31,501 bases of DNA from Paulinella micropora (GCA_009731375.1 BJOX01000331.1:405622-437122), one strand, 5' to 3'. Counted from the first letter of the stretch, positions 20,946 to 30,745 are shown. The notes: generated from the sequence alone by a model not told the origin. Program-made: numbers and translations.

Positions 20946-21177
20946 AGTGCTTCTCTGGCAATGGCTGATGCAAATCTGCACATGTGCCTCCATCGTCTCA
21001 CCCGTGAGGGGAGTACGAAGAATTGACGATAGGCTCTAATGACACCCCCGCACGGGCAGTTCCAACACTTCCAGACGGACCGGTATGTTCAATGAAAATA
21101 CGGGTGACACCGACGGGAATCGAACTGGCGACAGTGCCCAGATGGTAGAACTTGACCACTGGGCTATCACGGTGTCC
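20946..21177 (-). mobile_element. tRNA-derived SINE, full-length copy
   Basis: Read on minus, it begins GGACACCGTGATAGCCCAGT. A Pol III box A-like TAGCCCAGTGG lies at 21156-21166 and box B AGTTCGATTCC at 21116-21126, 29 bp apart. The first seven bases GACACCG pair exactly with CGGTGTC after box B, as in a tRNA acceptor stem, while the T stem is degenerate. A tRNA-unrelated body follows and the element ends AGAAGCACT, then a (TTA)n tail (the ATA array at 20862-20945). It is 232 bp. The second copy is at 29430-29696. The family cannot be named from sequence alone. Confidence 0.88.
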
Positions 21178-21210
21178 ATAAAAATAGTAATAATAATAAT
21201 AATAATAATG

Positions 21211-21253
<43 letters not shown>

Positions 21254-21289
21254 TAATAATAATAATAGTAATAATAATAATAATAATAA
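21178..21289. repeat. (ATA)n array
   Basis: ATA triplets with few interruptions between the SINE and the compound repeat block. Confidence 0.97.
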
Positions 21290-21390
21290 CTAGGGGCTGC
21301 GACAACACCTGAAAGGATGGTTTACCGATGCGCTTCGCGCACCAAAACCCGCCAGCCCCACTGCTTATCACTTTTTGGAGGGCCCCCCCC

Positions 21391-21434
<44 letters not shown>

Positions 21435-22635
21435 NNNNNNNNNNTGCCGGAGGTGCCGCAAAGGGCGCCCGGTGGCAAAAAACCTCAATTTTCAGGTGTG
21501 GGTGCCACCCGCGACCAGAACGGGTACGTACAATCGCAGGGCTCCCCCGAACCCCCCTTTCCCTTCGGTACGTTGACTTGCCGGAGGTGCCGCAAAAGGC
21601 GCCTGGTGGCAAAAAACCTCAATTTTCAGGTGTGGGTGCACCCGCGACCAGAACGGGTACGTACAATCGCAGGGCTACCCCGGAACCCCCCTTTCCCTTC
21701 GACAGGGTACGTTGAATTGCCGGAGGTGTCGCAAGGGGCGCCTGGTGGCAAAAAACCTCAATTTTCAGGTGTCGGTGCCACCCGCGACCAGAACAGATAC
21801 GTACAATCACCGGGCTGGAGTTTCCGGGGGGCAGGGCCCCCCGGACCCCCCCCCCCTGCCCCATCGACAGGGTACGTTCACTTGCCGGAGGCACCGGCAA
21901 GTACTGCCAAAAAACAAGGAAACATGGCATTCAGGACACTCCCCTAACGCAAATATTTGTGTGAATTCCAAAAAAATTATGCCAGCATCAAGATCGAGTC
22001 TGGGGCTAACCAATCTGCCAATATGAGCTCCCAACTCCTCCTGGTTCCCATAAATCATGATTTATTCCGATGGGGGGATGCAAAAAAAGGCCAAAAAAAC
22101 AAGGAAATTTGGCATTCAAGACACTCCCCTAACGCAAATATTTGCGTGAAATCCAAAAAAATTATATCAGCATCAACATCGAGTCTGGAGCTAGCCACCC
22201 TACCAATATGAGCTCACAACTCCTCCTCCTTCTCACAAAGCATGATTTATTCCGATGGGGGGTGCAAAAAATGGCCAAAAAAACAAGGAATTTTGGCATT
22301 CAGGACACTGCACTAACGCAAATATTTGCGTGAATTCCAAAAAAATTATATCAGCATCAAGATCGAGCCTGTGGCTAGCCACCCTGTCAATATGAGCTCC
22401 CAACTCCTGGTTTACACAAACCATGATTTATTCCGATTGGGGTGCGATAAAAAACAAGGAATTTTGGCATTCAGGACACTTCCCTAACGCAAATATTTGC
22501 GTGAATTCCAAAAAAATCATATCAGCATCAAGATCGAGTCTGGGGTTAACCACCCTGCAAATATGAGCTCCGAACTCCTCCTCGTTCCCACAAACCATGA
22601 TATATTCCGACAGGGGTGCTGATTTGGGGGGGTGG
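21290..22635. repeat. Compound tandem-repeat block 1
   Basis: The block starts CTAGGGGCTGCGACAACACC, with the hairpin-like GATGCGCTTCGCGCACC at 21326-21342 and a C-run with a 10-N gap (21435-21444). Then come units of about 135 bp beginning TGCCGGAGGTG at 21445, 21579, 21718 and 21883, then units of about 184 bp carrying ACGCAAATATTTGCGT at 21947 (one base changed), 22132, 22316 and 22497. All frames stay open through the 135-bp units (GGKKPQFSGVGATRDQNGY), but there is no start or splice context to support coding. Confidence 0.92.
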
Positions 22636-22788
22636 GGGGGAGGTTACACAGTTTTCATTTTCCCCTCCCCCCAAACACCCCACCCCCTTCTCCAACACCT
22701 TCAGGGATAATGAGAATAAGAATAAGAATAAGAATAAGAATAAGAATAATAAGAATAAGAATAAGAATAATAAGAATAAGAATAATGA
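22636..22788. repeat. G/C-rich spacer and (AATAAG)n
   Basis: Spacer of AACACCCCACCCCC type, then AATAAG hexamers at 22708-22785 that abut the start of block 2. Confidence 0.9.
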
Positions 22789-24113
22789 CTAGGGGCTGCG
22801 ACAACACCTGAAAGGATGGTTTACCGGTGCGCTTCGCGCACCAAACCCCGCCAGCCCCACTTCTTATCACTTTTTGGAGGGCCCCCCCGGACCCCCCCCC
22901 CCCCCCCCCCCTCCCGCCCCCTTTCCCTTCGACAGGGTACGTTGAATTGCCGGAGGTGCCGCAAAGGGCGCCCGGTGGCAAAAAACCTCAATTTTCAGGT
23001 GTGGTTGCCACCCGCGACCAGAACGGGTACGTACAATCGCAGGGCTCCCCCGAACCCCCCCTTTCCCTTCGGTACGTTGACTTGCCGGAGGTGCCGCAAA
23101 GGGCGCCTGGTGGCAAAAAACCTCAATTTTCAGGTGTGGGTGCCACCCGCGACCAGAACGGGTACGTACAATCGCAGGGCTCCCCCGAACCCCCCCTTTC
23201 CCTTCGGTACGTTGACTTGCCGGAGGTGCCGCAAAGGGCGCCTGGTGGCAAAAAACCTCAATTTTCAGGTGTGGGTGCCACCCGCGACCAGAACGGGTAC
23301 GCGCAATCGCAGGGCTCCCCCGGAACCCCCCTTTCCCTTCTACAGGGTACGTTGAATTGCCGGGGGTGCCGCAAAGGGCGCCTGGTAGCAAAAACCACAA
23401 TTTTCAGGTGTGGGTGCCACCCGCGACCAGAACGGGTACGTACAATCACCGGGCTGGGGTTCCCGGGGGGAGGGTCCCCCGGACCTCCCCTGCCCCGTCA
23501 ACAGGGTACGTTCAATTGTCGGAGGCACCGGCAAGTACTGCCAAAAAACAAGGAAATTTGGCATTCAGGACACTCCCGTAACGCAAATATTTGCGTGAAT
23601 TCCAAAAAATTTATATCAGCATCAACATCGAGTCTGGGGCTAGCCACCCTGTCAATATGAGCTCCCAACTCCTGGTTCCCACAAACCATGATTTATAGGG
23701 ATGGGGGGTGCAAAAAAAGGCCAGAAAAAACCAGGAGTTTTGGCTTTCAGGACACTCCCCTAACGCAAATATTTGCGTGAATTCCAAAAAAATTATACCC
23801 GCATCAAGATCGAATCTGGGGCTAGCTACGCTGCCAATATGAGCTCCCAACTCCTCCTGGTTCCCACAAACCATGATTTATAGGGACAGGAGTGCAAAAA
23901 AAAACAAGGAAATTTGGCATTCAGGACACTCCCCTAACGCAAATATTTGCGTGAATTCCAAAAAAATCATGTCAGCATCAAGATCGAGTCTGGGGCTAAC
24001 CACCATGTAAATATGAGCTCCCAACTCCTCCTCGTTCCGACAAACCATGATTTATAGGGACAGGGGTGCGAAAATGCGGGGGGTGGGGGGGGGGGGGCGG
24101 GGGGGAAAATTTT
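22789..24113. repeat. Compound tandem-repeat block 2
   Basis: The start is the same as in block 1 (CTAGGGGCTGCGACAACACC). The hairpin GGTGCGCTTCGCGCACC is complete at 22826-22842. The 135-bp units start at 22948, 23083, 23218, 23358 and 23518, one more than is visible in block 1, and the palindrome ACGCAAATATTTGCGT lies at 23581, 23763 and 23937. The block ends in a G-run and an N gap. Overall order and unit types repeat block 1, so the two arose by duplication or are two insertions of one element. Confidence 0.92.
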
Positions 24114-24873
24114 NNNNNNNNNNNNNNNNNNNNNNNNNNNNNNNNNNNNNNNNNNNNNNNNNNNNNNNNNNNNNNNNNNNNNNNNNNNNNNNNNNNNNNN
24201 NNNNNNNNNNNNNNNNNNNNNNNNNNNNNNNNNNNNNNNNNNNNNNNNNNNNNNNNNNNNNNNNNNNNNNNNNNNNNNNNNNNNNNNNNNNNNNNNNNNN
24301 NNNNNNNNNNNNNNNNNNNNNNNNNNNNNNNNNNNNNNNNNNNNNNNNNNNNNNNNNNNNNNNNNNNNNNNNNNNNNNNNNNNNNNNNNNNNNNNNNNNN
24401 NNNNNNNNNNNNNNNNNNNNNNNNNNNNNNNNNNNNNNNNNNNNNNNNNNNNNNNNNNNNNNNNNNNNNNNNNNNNNNNNNNNNNNNNNNNNNNNNNNNN
24501 NNNNNNNNNNNNNNNNNNNNNNNNNNNNNNNNNNNNNNNNNNNNNNNNNNNNNNNNNNNNNNNNNNNNNNNNNNNNNNNNNNNNNNNNNNNNNNNNNNNN
24601 NNNNNNNNNNNNNNNNNNNNNNNNNNNNNNNNNNNNNNNNNNNNNNNNNNNNNNNNNNNNNNNNNNNNNNNNNNNNNNNNNNNNNNNNNNNNNNNNNNNN
24701 NNNNNNNNNNNNNNNNNNNNNNNNNNNNNNNNNNNNNNNNNNNNNNNNNNNNNNNNNNNNNNNNNNNNNNNNNNNNNNNNNNNNNNNNNNNNNNNNNNNN
24801 NNNNNNNNNNNNNNNNNNNNNNNNNNNNNNNNNNNNNNNNNNNNNNNNNNNNNNNNNNNNNNNNNNNNNNNNN
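24114..24873. other. Assembly gap
   Basis: 760 N residues following a G-run. Confidence 1.
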
Positions 24874-25029
24874 TTACTATAATAATACTATATCTGAGGC
24901 GCTAATGGCATATCCTCAACGGACATAAGCCTCCAATACCCTTGTTCGAGGTCCTCCACCCCCCCGTGTCAGTCTCTCGCCTGATGATCGGGGCCACCGA
25001 TGGAGCTCCTGAGGGCAAGACTGCACTAA
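24874..25029 (-). repeat. Dispersed repeat family B, copy cut by gap
   Basis: GGCGCTAATGGCATATCCTC through GAGGGCAAGACTGCACTA matches the complement of 30150-30268 and 30600-30745, longer than the copy at 20069. Like the others it has a TTA/ATA tail on its 3' side (24874-24890). The rest is lost in the gap at 25030-25263. Confidence 0.88.
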
Positions 25030-25263
25030 NNNNNNNNNNNNNNNNNNNNNNNNNNNNNNNNNNNNNNNNNNNNNNNNNNNNNNNNNNNNNNNNNNNNNNN
25101 NNNNNNNNNNNNNNNNNNNNNNNNNNNNNNNNNNNNNNNNNNNNNNNNNNNNNNNNNNNNNNNNNNNNNNNNNNNNNNNNNNNNNNNNNNNNNNNNNNNN
25201 NNNNNNNNNNNNNNNNNNNNNNNNNNNNNNNNNNNNNNNNNNNNNNNNNNNNNNNNNNNNNNN
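25030..25263. other. Assembly gap
   Basis: 234 N residues ending in a GTA array. Confidence 1.
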
Positions 25264-25315
<52 letters not shown>

Positions 25316-25385
25316 AAGTAGTAGTAGTAGTAGAAGTAGTAGTAGAAGAAGAAGAAGAATAATAATAATAATAATGATAATAATG

Positions 25386-25469
<84 letters not shown>

Positions 25470-25510
25470 TTATGAGTAATAATAATAGTAATAATGATGA
25501 TGATGATGAT

Positions 25511-25542
<32 letters not shown>

Positions 25543-25740
25543 CATAATAATCATAATCATAATAATCATAATAATAATAATAATCATCATCATCATCAAC
25601 AACAACAACAACAACAACAACAACACTATAACCTTAGTGGGCTCCAAAGGGGGCCTCTGTGCTGGCGATGAGTGTTTGTTCTCATCCGTCCTAAGTATGT
25701 ATGTATGTATGTATGTATGTATGTATGTATGTATGTATGT
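25264..25740. repeat. (GTA)n, (ATA)n, (CAA)n and (GTAT)n arrays
   Basis: GTA to 25350, AGA, ATA to about 25485, GAT, ATA/ATC, CAA to 25623, a 70-bp unique spacer, GTAT at 25696-25740. Confidence 0.97.
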
Positions 25741-25809
25741 TACATATACATGTGTGTGTTACCAGTTTGAAATGTTGTCTTCGAACCATTGCACACCAGT
25801 CTAACAGAT

Positions 25810-25854
<45 letters not shown>

Positions 25855-25856
25855 GC

Positions 25857-25887
<31 letters not shown>

Positions 25888-26131
25888 TCATCAACAACAA
25901 CGACGACGACGACGACGACGACAACAACAACAACAAAAAATTAAAACAAAAACAACAACAACAACGACAACAACAACGACGACGACAACAACAACAACAA
26001 CAACAACAATAACAACAACAACAACAACAACAACAACAAAAACAACAACAACGACATCATCATCATCATCATCATCATCATCAACAACAAAAACAACAAC
26101 AACAATAACAACAACGACATCATCAACATCA

Positions 26132-26182
<51 letters not shown>

Positions 26183-26509
26183 TGCACACACACACATATA
26201 CACACACATACACATACACATACACATACACATACGCATACACACACACACACAAAGCATACCGTTTGTTGTTGTTGTGTTGTTGTTGTTGTTGTTGGTG
26301 TTGGTGTTGTTGTTGTTGTTGTTCAGTGTTGTTGTTTTTACGGCTAGATGGTGTGTGGCTAACGGCCTTAATTAATAACTGCCATTCCAAGACAAATATT
26401 AATGTCTTGCCATCCCCAGCCGTCGGGACTGTTGTTGTTGTTGTTGTTGTTGCTATTGTAGTTGTTTTGGTTGTGGTGGTGATTGTTGTTGTGTTCTTGT
26501 TGTTGTTGC

Positions 26510-26572
<63 letters not shown>

Positions 26573-26667
26573 GTTGTTGTTGTTGTTGTTGTTGTTGTTG
26601 CTATTGTAGTTGTTGTGGATGTGGTGGTGATTGTTGTTGTGTTGTTGTTGTTGTTGTTGTTGTTGTT

Positions 26668-26709
<42 letters not shown>

Positions 26710-26710
26710 A
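25810..26710. repeat. Large inverted triplet array: (CAA)n facing (GTT)n
   Basis: CAA with CGA and ATC variants (25810-26180) faces GTT (26265-26340 and 26431-26710) across CA repeats and a 90-bp unique spacer (26341-26430). The GTT part contains TTGCTATTGTAGTTGTTNTG..GTGGTGGTGATTG twice, near 26449 and 26598. Ideal pairing would give arms of hundreds of bases. Confidence 0.95.
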
Positions 26711-26950
26711 TTGATAATGATGCTGATGATGATGATGATGATATTGATGATATTGATGTGATGTTGTTGATGATGATGATGTGATGATGATGATGATGAT
26801 CATCATCATCATCATCATCATCACCATCATCACCATCATCATCACCATCATCATCATAATCATGATGGTGATGATGGTGATGGTAATGATGATGATGATG
26901 ACGATGATGATGATGACGATAATGACGATGACGATGATGACGATGCTGAC

Positions 26951-26992
<42 letters not shown>

Positions 26993-27015
26993 CAACCCAC
27001 ACACACTGGGGAGAG
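26711..27015. repeat. (GAT)n/(ATC)n triplets with internal inversion
   Basis: GAT units reverse to ATC at about 26800 (GATGATCATC) and return to GAT at about 26865, so the central 60 bp can pair with either side. Confidence 0.95.
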
Positions 27016-27791
27016 NNNNNNNNNNNNNNNNNNNNNNNNNNNNNNNNNNNNNNNNNNNNNNNNNNNNNNNNNNNNNNNNNNNNNNNNNNNNNNNNNNNNN
27101 NNNNNNNNNNNNNNNNNNNNNNNNNNNNNNNNNNNNNNNNNNNNNNNNNNNNNNNNNNNNNNNNNNNNNNNNNNNNNNNNNNNNNNNNNNNNNNNNNNNN
27201 NNNNNNNNNNNNNNNNNNNNNNNNNNNNNNNNNNNNNNNNNNNNNNNNNNNNNNNNNNNNNNNNNNNNNNNNNNNNNNNNNNNNNNNNNNNNNNNNNNNN
27301 NNNNNNNNNNNNNNNNNNNNNNNNNNNNNNNNNNNNNNNNNNNNNNNNNNNNNNNNNNNNNNNNNNNNNNNNNNNNNNNNNNNNNNNNNNNNNNNNNNNN
27401 NNNNNNNNNNNNNNNNNNNNNNNNNNNNNNNNNNNNNNNNNNNNNNNNNNNNNNNNNNNNNNNNNNNNNNNNNNNNNNNNNNNNNNNNNNNNNNNNNNNN
27501 NNNNNNNNNNNNNNNNNNNNNNNNNNNNNNNNNNNNNNNNNNNNNNNNNNNNNNNNNNNNNNNNNNNNNNNNNNNNNNNNNNNNNNNNNNNNNNNNNNNN
27601 NNNNNNNNNNNNNNNNNNNNNNNNNNNNNNNNNNNNNNNNNNNNNNNNNNNNNNNNNNNNNNNNNNNNNNNNNNNNNNNNNNNNNNNNNNNNNNNNNNNN
27701 NNNNNNNNNNNNNNNNNNNNNNNNNNNNNNNNNNNNNNNNNNNNNNNNNNNNNNNNNNNNNNNNNNNNNNNNNNNNNNNNNNNNNNNNNNN
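27016..27791. other. Assembly gap
   Basis: 776 N residues. Confidence 1.
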
Positions 27792-27792
27792 A

Positions 27793-27967
27793 CCAGGAGG
27801 GAAATGTGGGTACAGAAGAGAGCCATAGCAGCATGGACGGAGGGAACGTTGGCTGGGTCAATGTAGGATCCACCCATTCTGATCTGAGGGTGTTTATCTC
27901 CCAGCGCACAGGGTCTAAGATAGGCAAAGGTGGAGGAATAGCAAGGTTTTGTCAGTGCTTGCAACAC
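27793..27967 (-). CDS. Candidate exon, partial at the gap
   Basis: Read on minus, the frame gives LQALTKPCYSSTFAYLRPCA, LGDKHPQIRMGGSYIDPANV and PSVHAAMALFCTHISLL before the gap. Composition is varied and protein-like, with codons of ordinary usage. Upstream on minus, a good donor-like CTTGTG|GTAAGC at about 28021 could close a preceding exon, whose open frame includes FHPHLSVSGMRHPHVFVPC. The acceptor between them is weak. A second minus frame (ILDPVRWEINTLRSEWVDP) is also open here. I do not recognise the protein. Confidence 0.3.
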
Positions 27968-28500
27968 TTCTTGGACAGATGATACTGTTTCGCACTTTTA
28001 CAGATATCTTTAACGCTTACCACAAGGAGTAGCAATTTATGATTCTGATTGAAATGCACCAAATGCAAGAACAGACATACAGTAGAAGAGTTAGACGAAG
28101 CGCATGGCACGAAGACATGGGGATGCCGCATCCCACTGACAGAGAGGTGTGGGTGGAATGGGAAGCAATTTTCCTGCTCCACTGCCACTTTTTGATCCGC
28201 GGATGGCGAAAACATGGCTTTTGCTGTCAATGTTGAGCTGAAAGTACAGTAGAATCAGGGATGTGGCAATATTTGAGTTTTAAAAGTCCGCGATATCTGT
28301 TATATAAAATTTTCTCTCGTCTCTGACCGAAGCCTGGGAGAGGAAGAAATGCCAAAGAAAATTCATGTTATATATATAGCACTGTCTGCCTGCGCTGATT
28401 TTACTGCATTAGAAATCCACTTCGGACTATGGTGTTTTATACAATTTCATTCAATATAAGTACTAATATAACGTGCGACTTAATGTGAATCATCCAATAC
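27968..28500. other. Mostly unique sequence
   Basis: About 530 bp, with open frames of 65 codons on + (from 28039) and 92 on minus (27952-28230), neither recognisable. An ATATATATA patch lies at 28370. Confidence 0.45.
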
Positions 28501-28640
28501 ATATTCTGTTCTGTTCTGTTCTGTTCTGTTCTGTTCTGTTCTGTTCTGTTCTGTTCTGTTCTGCTCTGCTCCTGCTCTATCCTGTTCTGTTCTATTCTGT
28601 TCTGTTCTATTCTGTTCTGTTCTGTTTTGTTCTGTTCTCT
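28501..28640. repeat. (TGTTC)n pentamer array
   Basis: About 27 CTGTT units with CTGCT, CTATT and CCTGCTCTATC variants. It is a pyrimidine-rich T/C tract lying just before the AG at 28646. Confidence 0.97.
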
Positions 28641-28646
28641 GGCTAG

Positions 28647-28717
28647 TCTGCATGAAGGACACTGCCACATACTACAACTCCTTCACACCCAACATGCGTC
28701 CGCGACGGCCTGATGAG
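28647..28717 (+). CDS. Candidate exon with first exon-like 48-bp unit
   Basis: The TGTTC pentamers plus CTCTGGCTAG make an acceptor-like context. In phase 1 the reading is (.)CMKDTATYYNSFTPNMRPRRPDE, ending GATGAG before GT (GTCTAAAAC). The 48-bp part 28670-28717 recurs three more times downstream. The donor is weak (GTCTAA) and the following sequence gives a stop after two codons if unspliced. No protein family is recognised. Confidence 0.35.
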
Positions 28718-28756
28718 GTCTAAAACACAACAAAACACGACATGACATTACCCCCA

Positions 28757-28981
28757 TACTACACGTCCTTCACACCCAACGTTCGACCGCGACGACCTGA
28801 TGAGGTATCATATAACTCAACATAAATTGCATGCCATGTACTGCACCTCCTTGTTCCCCAACGTGCGCCCGCCACGGCCAATTAGGTATGTATAATACAT
28901 ACATATAAGATAGCACAACGTAACACGGTCATACACTATACGTCCTTCTCACCCAACATGCACCCGCGACAGCTGGATGAG
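28757..28981 (+). repeat. Three further 48-bp exon-like units (tandem)
   Basis: Units at 28757-28804, 28839-28886 and 28934-28981 are each exactly 48 bp with no indels. Readings: YYTSFTPNVRPRRPDE, YCTSLFPNVRPPRPIR and [16 protein letters not shown]. Each is followed directly or one base earlier by GTAT. Spacers of 34, 47 and 53 bp differ. A degraded fifth trace (AACCCAACATGCGCATGGATC) lies near 29107. The pattern suggests duplicated exons or a minisatellite born from an exon. Confidence 0.75.
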
Positions 28982-29037
28982 GTATATATATATACATATA
29001 TATATATATGTATATTTATATATATGTATATATGTAC

Positions 29038-29110
<73 letters not shown>

Positions 29111-29169
29111 TAAACCCAACATGCGCATGGATCCAACTAACACGAGTTGGCTTGGGTTTGTACATGAAG

Positions 29170-29204
<35 letters not shown>

Positions 29205-29241
29205 TATATATATATATATATATTTATGTATATATATATAC

Positions 29242-29275
<34 letters not shown>

Positions 29276-29344
29276 TTGTACATGAAGACATATATATATA
29301 ATATGATATACAATATATATAAAAATTATATATTATACATATTA

Positions 29345-29429
<85 letters not shown>
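28982..29429. repeat. (TA)n and (TTA)n tracts
   Basis: TA repeats with two unique interruptions; the motif TGTACATGAAGACATATA occurs at about 29159 and 29278 and again near 29728. TTA triplets at 29345-29429 precede the SINE. The long Tyr-Ile frames are repeat translations. Confidence 0.95.
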
Positions 29430-29696
29430 GGACACCGTGATAGCCCAGTGGTCAAGTTCTACCATCTGGGCCCTGTCGCCAGTTCGATTCCCGTCGGTGC
29501 CACCAGTATTTTCATTGAACATACCGATCCGTCTGGACCAGTATTTTCATTGAACATACCGGCCCGTCTGGAAGTGTTGGAACTGCCCTTGCGGGGGTGT
29601 CATTAGAGCTTATCGTCAATTCTTCGTACTCCCCTCACGGGTGAGACGATGGAGGCGCATGTGCAGAAATGCATCAGCCATTGACAGAGAAGCACT
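29430..29696 (+). mobile_element. tRNA-derived SINE, copy with internal duplication
   Basis: The same element as 20946-21177, in the opposite orientation. Box A TAGCCCAGTGG is at 29441-29451 and box B AGTTCGATTCC at 29481-29491. The 35-bp stretch ACCAGTATTTTCATTGAACA to CCGTCTGG is doubled (29502-29536 and 29537-29571), which accounts for the whole length difference of 35 bp. The end AGAAGCACT is followed by (ATT)n. Its 3' body ATGGAGGCGCATGTGCAGAA resembles the end of repeat family B. Confidence 0.9.
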
Positions 29697-29827
29697 ATTA
29701 TTATTATTATTATTAATATATATATATGTACATGAAGACATATATATATATGTAATATTATATACATTATATACATATATATATTATATATTATATATAT
29801 ATTATCATTATTATTATAATTATTATA

Positions 29828-29887
<60 letters not shown>

Positions 29888-29888
29888 C
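29697..29888. repeat. (ATT)n SINE tail, (TA)n and (TTA)n
   Basis: ATT triplets, TA tract with TGTACATGAAGACATATA, then TTA triplets up to the next repeat. Confidence 0.95.
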
Positions 29889-30268
29889 AGCCCAATGGCC
29901 TTACGGCGTTAAACTGTGATGCCAACTCAAAACCATTTGGTGGATGATGCTGGGGAGGAGGGTCGTTGGGCGCCTGTCGAAGATCTTAAACTCCGCTATG
30001 CCGGTTGATAGCCCGTGGACCCAGCGGATACCAAATTGTTATGGGTGGGGTTTTGAGGTAGTTCTAGCAACCATGCTTGGTGTACGCACTTGCACATGCG
30101 GCAACGTTTTGCAAGAGGTTGTTGGGACTGCGGAATAACCTCGGCTTAGTGTAGTCTTGCCCTCAGGAGCTCCATCGGTGGCCCCTATAATCAGTCGAGA
30201 GACTGACTAGGTGGGGATGGAGCACCTCGAACAAGGGCATGAGCCTCAGCTGCATCAGTATGCCTTAG
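29889..30268 (+). repeat. Dispersed repeat family B, tandem copy 1
   Basis: AGCCCAATGGCCTTACGGCG through GCATCAGTATGCCTTAG. The first 350 bp are repeated without any visible change at 30340 onward (period 451). Near its end it lacks about 25 bp that copy 2 has (GGCTCATGTCCGGAAACGGA region). Open frames of 64 codons in both copies are identical but show no recognisable protein. Minus-strand fragments are at 20069-20173 and 24874-25029. Confidence 0.93.
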
Positions 30269-30339
30269 TGTTGACTGTGATATATTTGAGGGTAACACCT
30301 GATGATAAAAACTTAGTCACGCTTGTTTATCAGAGCTCC
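30269..30339. other. Spacer between family B copies
   Basis: Seventy-one bp of unique sequence (TGTTGACTGTGATATATTTG to CAGAGCTCC). Confidence 0.8.
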
Positions 30340-30745
30340 AGCCCAATGGCCTTACGGCGTTAAACTGTGATGCCAACTCAAAACCATTTGGTGGATGATG
30401 CTGGGGAGGAGGGTCGTTGGGCGCCTGTCGAAGATCTTAAACTCCGCTATGCCGGTTGATAGCCCGTGGACCCAGCGGATACCAAATTGTTATGGGTGGG
30501 GTTTTGAGGTAGTTCTAGCAACCATGCTTGGTGTACGCACTTGCACATGCGGCAACGTTTTGCAAGAGGTTGTTGGGACTGCGGAATAACCTCGGCTTAG
30601 TGTAGTCTTGCCCTCAGGAGCTCCATCGGTGGCCCCTATAATCAGTCGAGAGACTGACTAGGTGGGGATGGAGCACCTCGAACAAGGGCATGGAGGCTCA
30701 TGTCCGGAAACGGATCGTGCCATCAGCTGCATCAGTATGCCTTAG
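30340..30745 (+). repeat. Dispersed repeat family B, tandem copy 2
   Basis: The more complete copy, ending GGAGGCTCATGTCCGGAAAC, then ATCAGTATGCCTTAG and a short TATTATTATTAT tail. The tail and the ATGGAGGC.CATGT motif are shared with the SINE, suggesting mobilisation by the same LINE machinery (inference). Confidence 0.93.

Noticed and set aside
20069-21001. 310-codon poly-Leu/poly-Thr minus frame
   Set aside because: It is the GTA/ATA triplet array translated, and it crosses two dispersed repeats.
22827-23660. 277-codon frame with regular GGKKPQFSGVGATRDQNGY repeats
   Set aside because: The 135-bp units happen to be free of stops in several frames in both blocks; unit lengths of 134, 135, 139 and 140 bp are not all multiples of three, so a coding constraint is unlikely. 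Kept as a satellite.
29441-29503. Functional tRNA gene
   Set aside because: Boxes A and B and the acceptor pairing are present, but the T stem has mismatches and no anticodon stem can be drawn; a second copy with the same body and tail shows that it is a SINE head.
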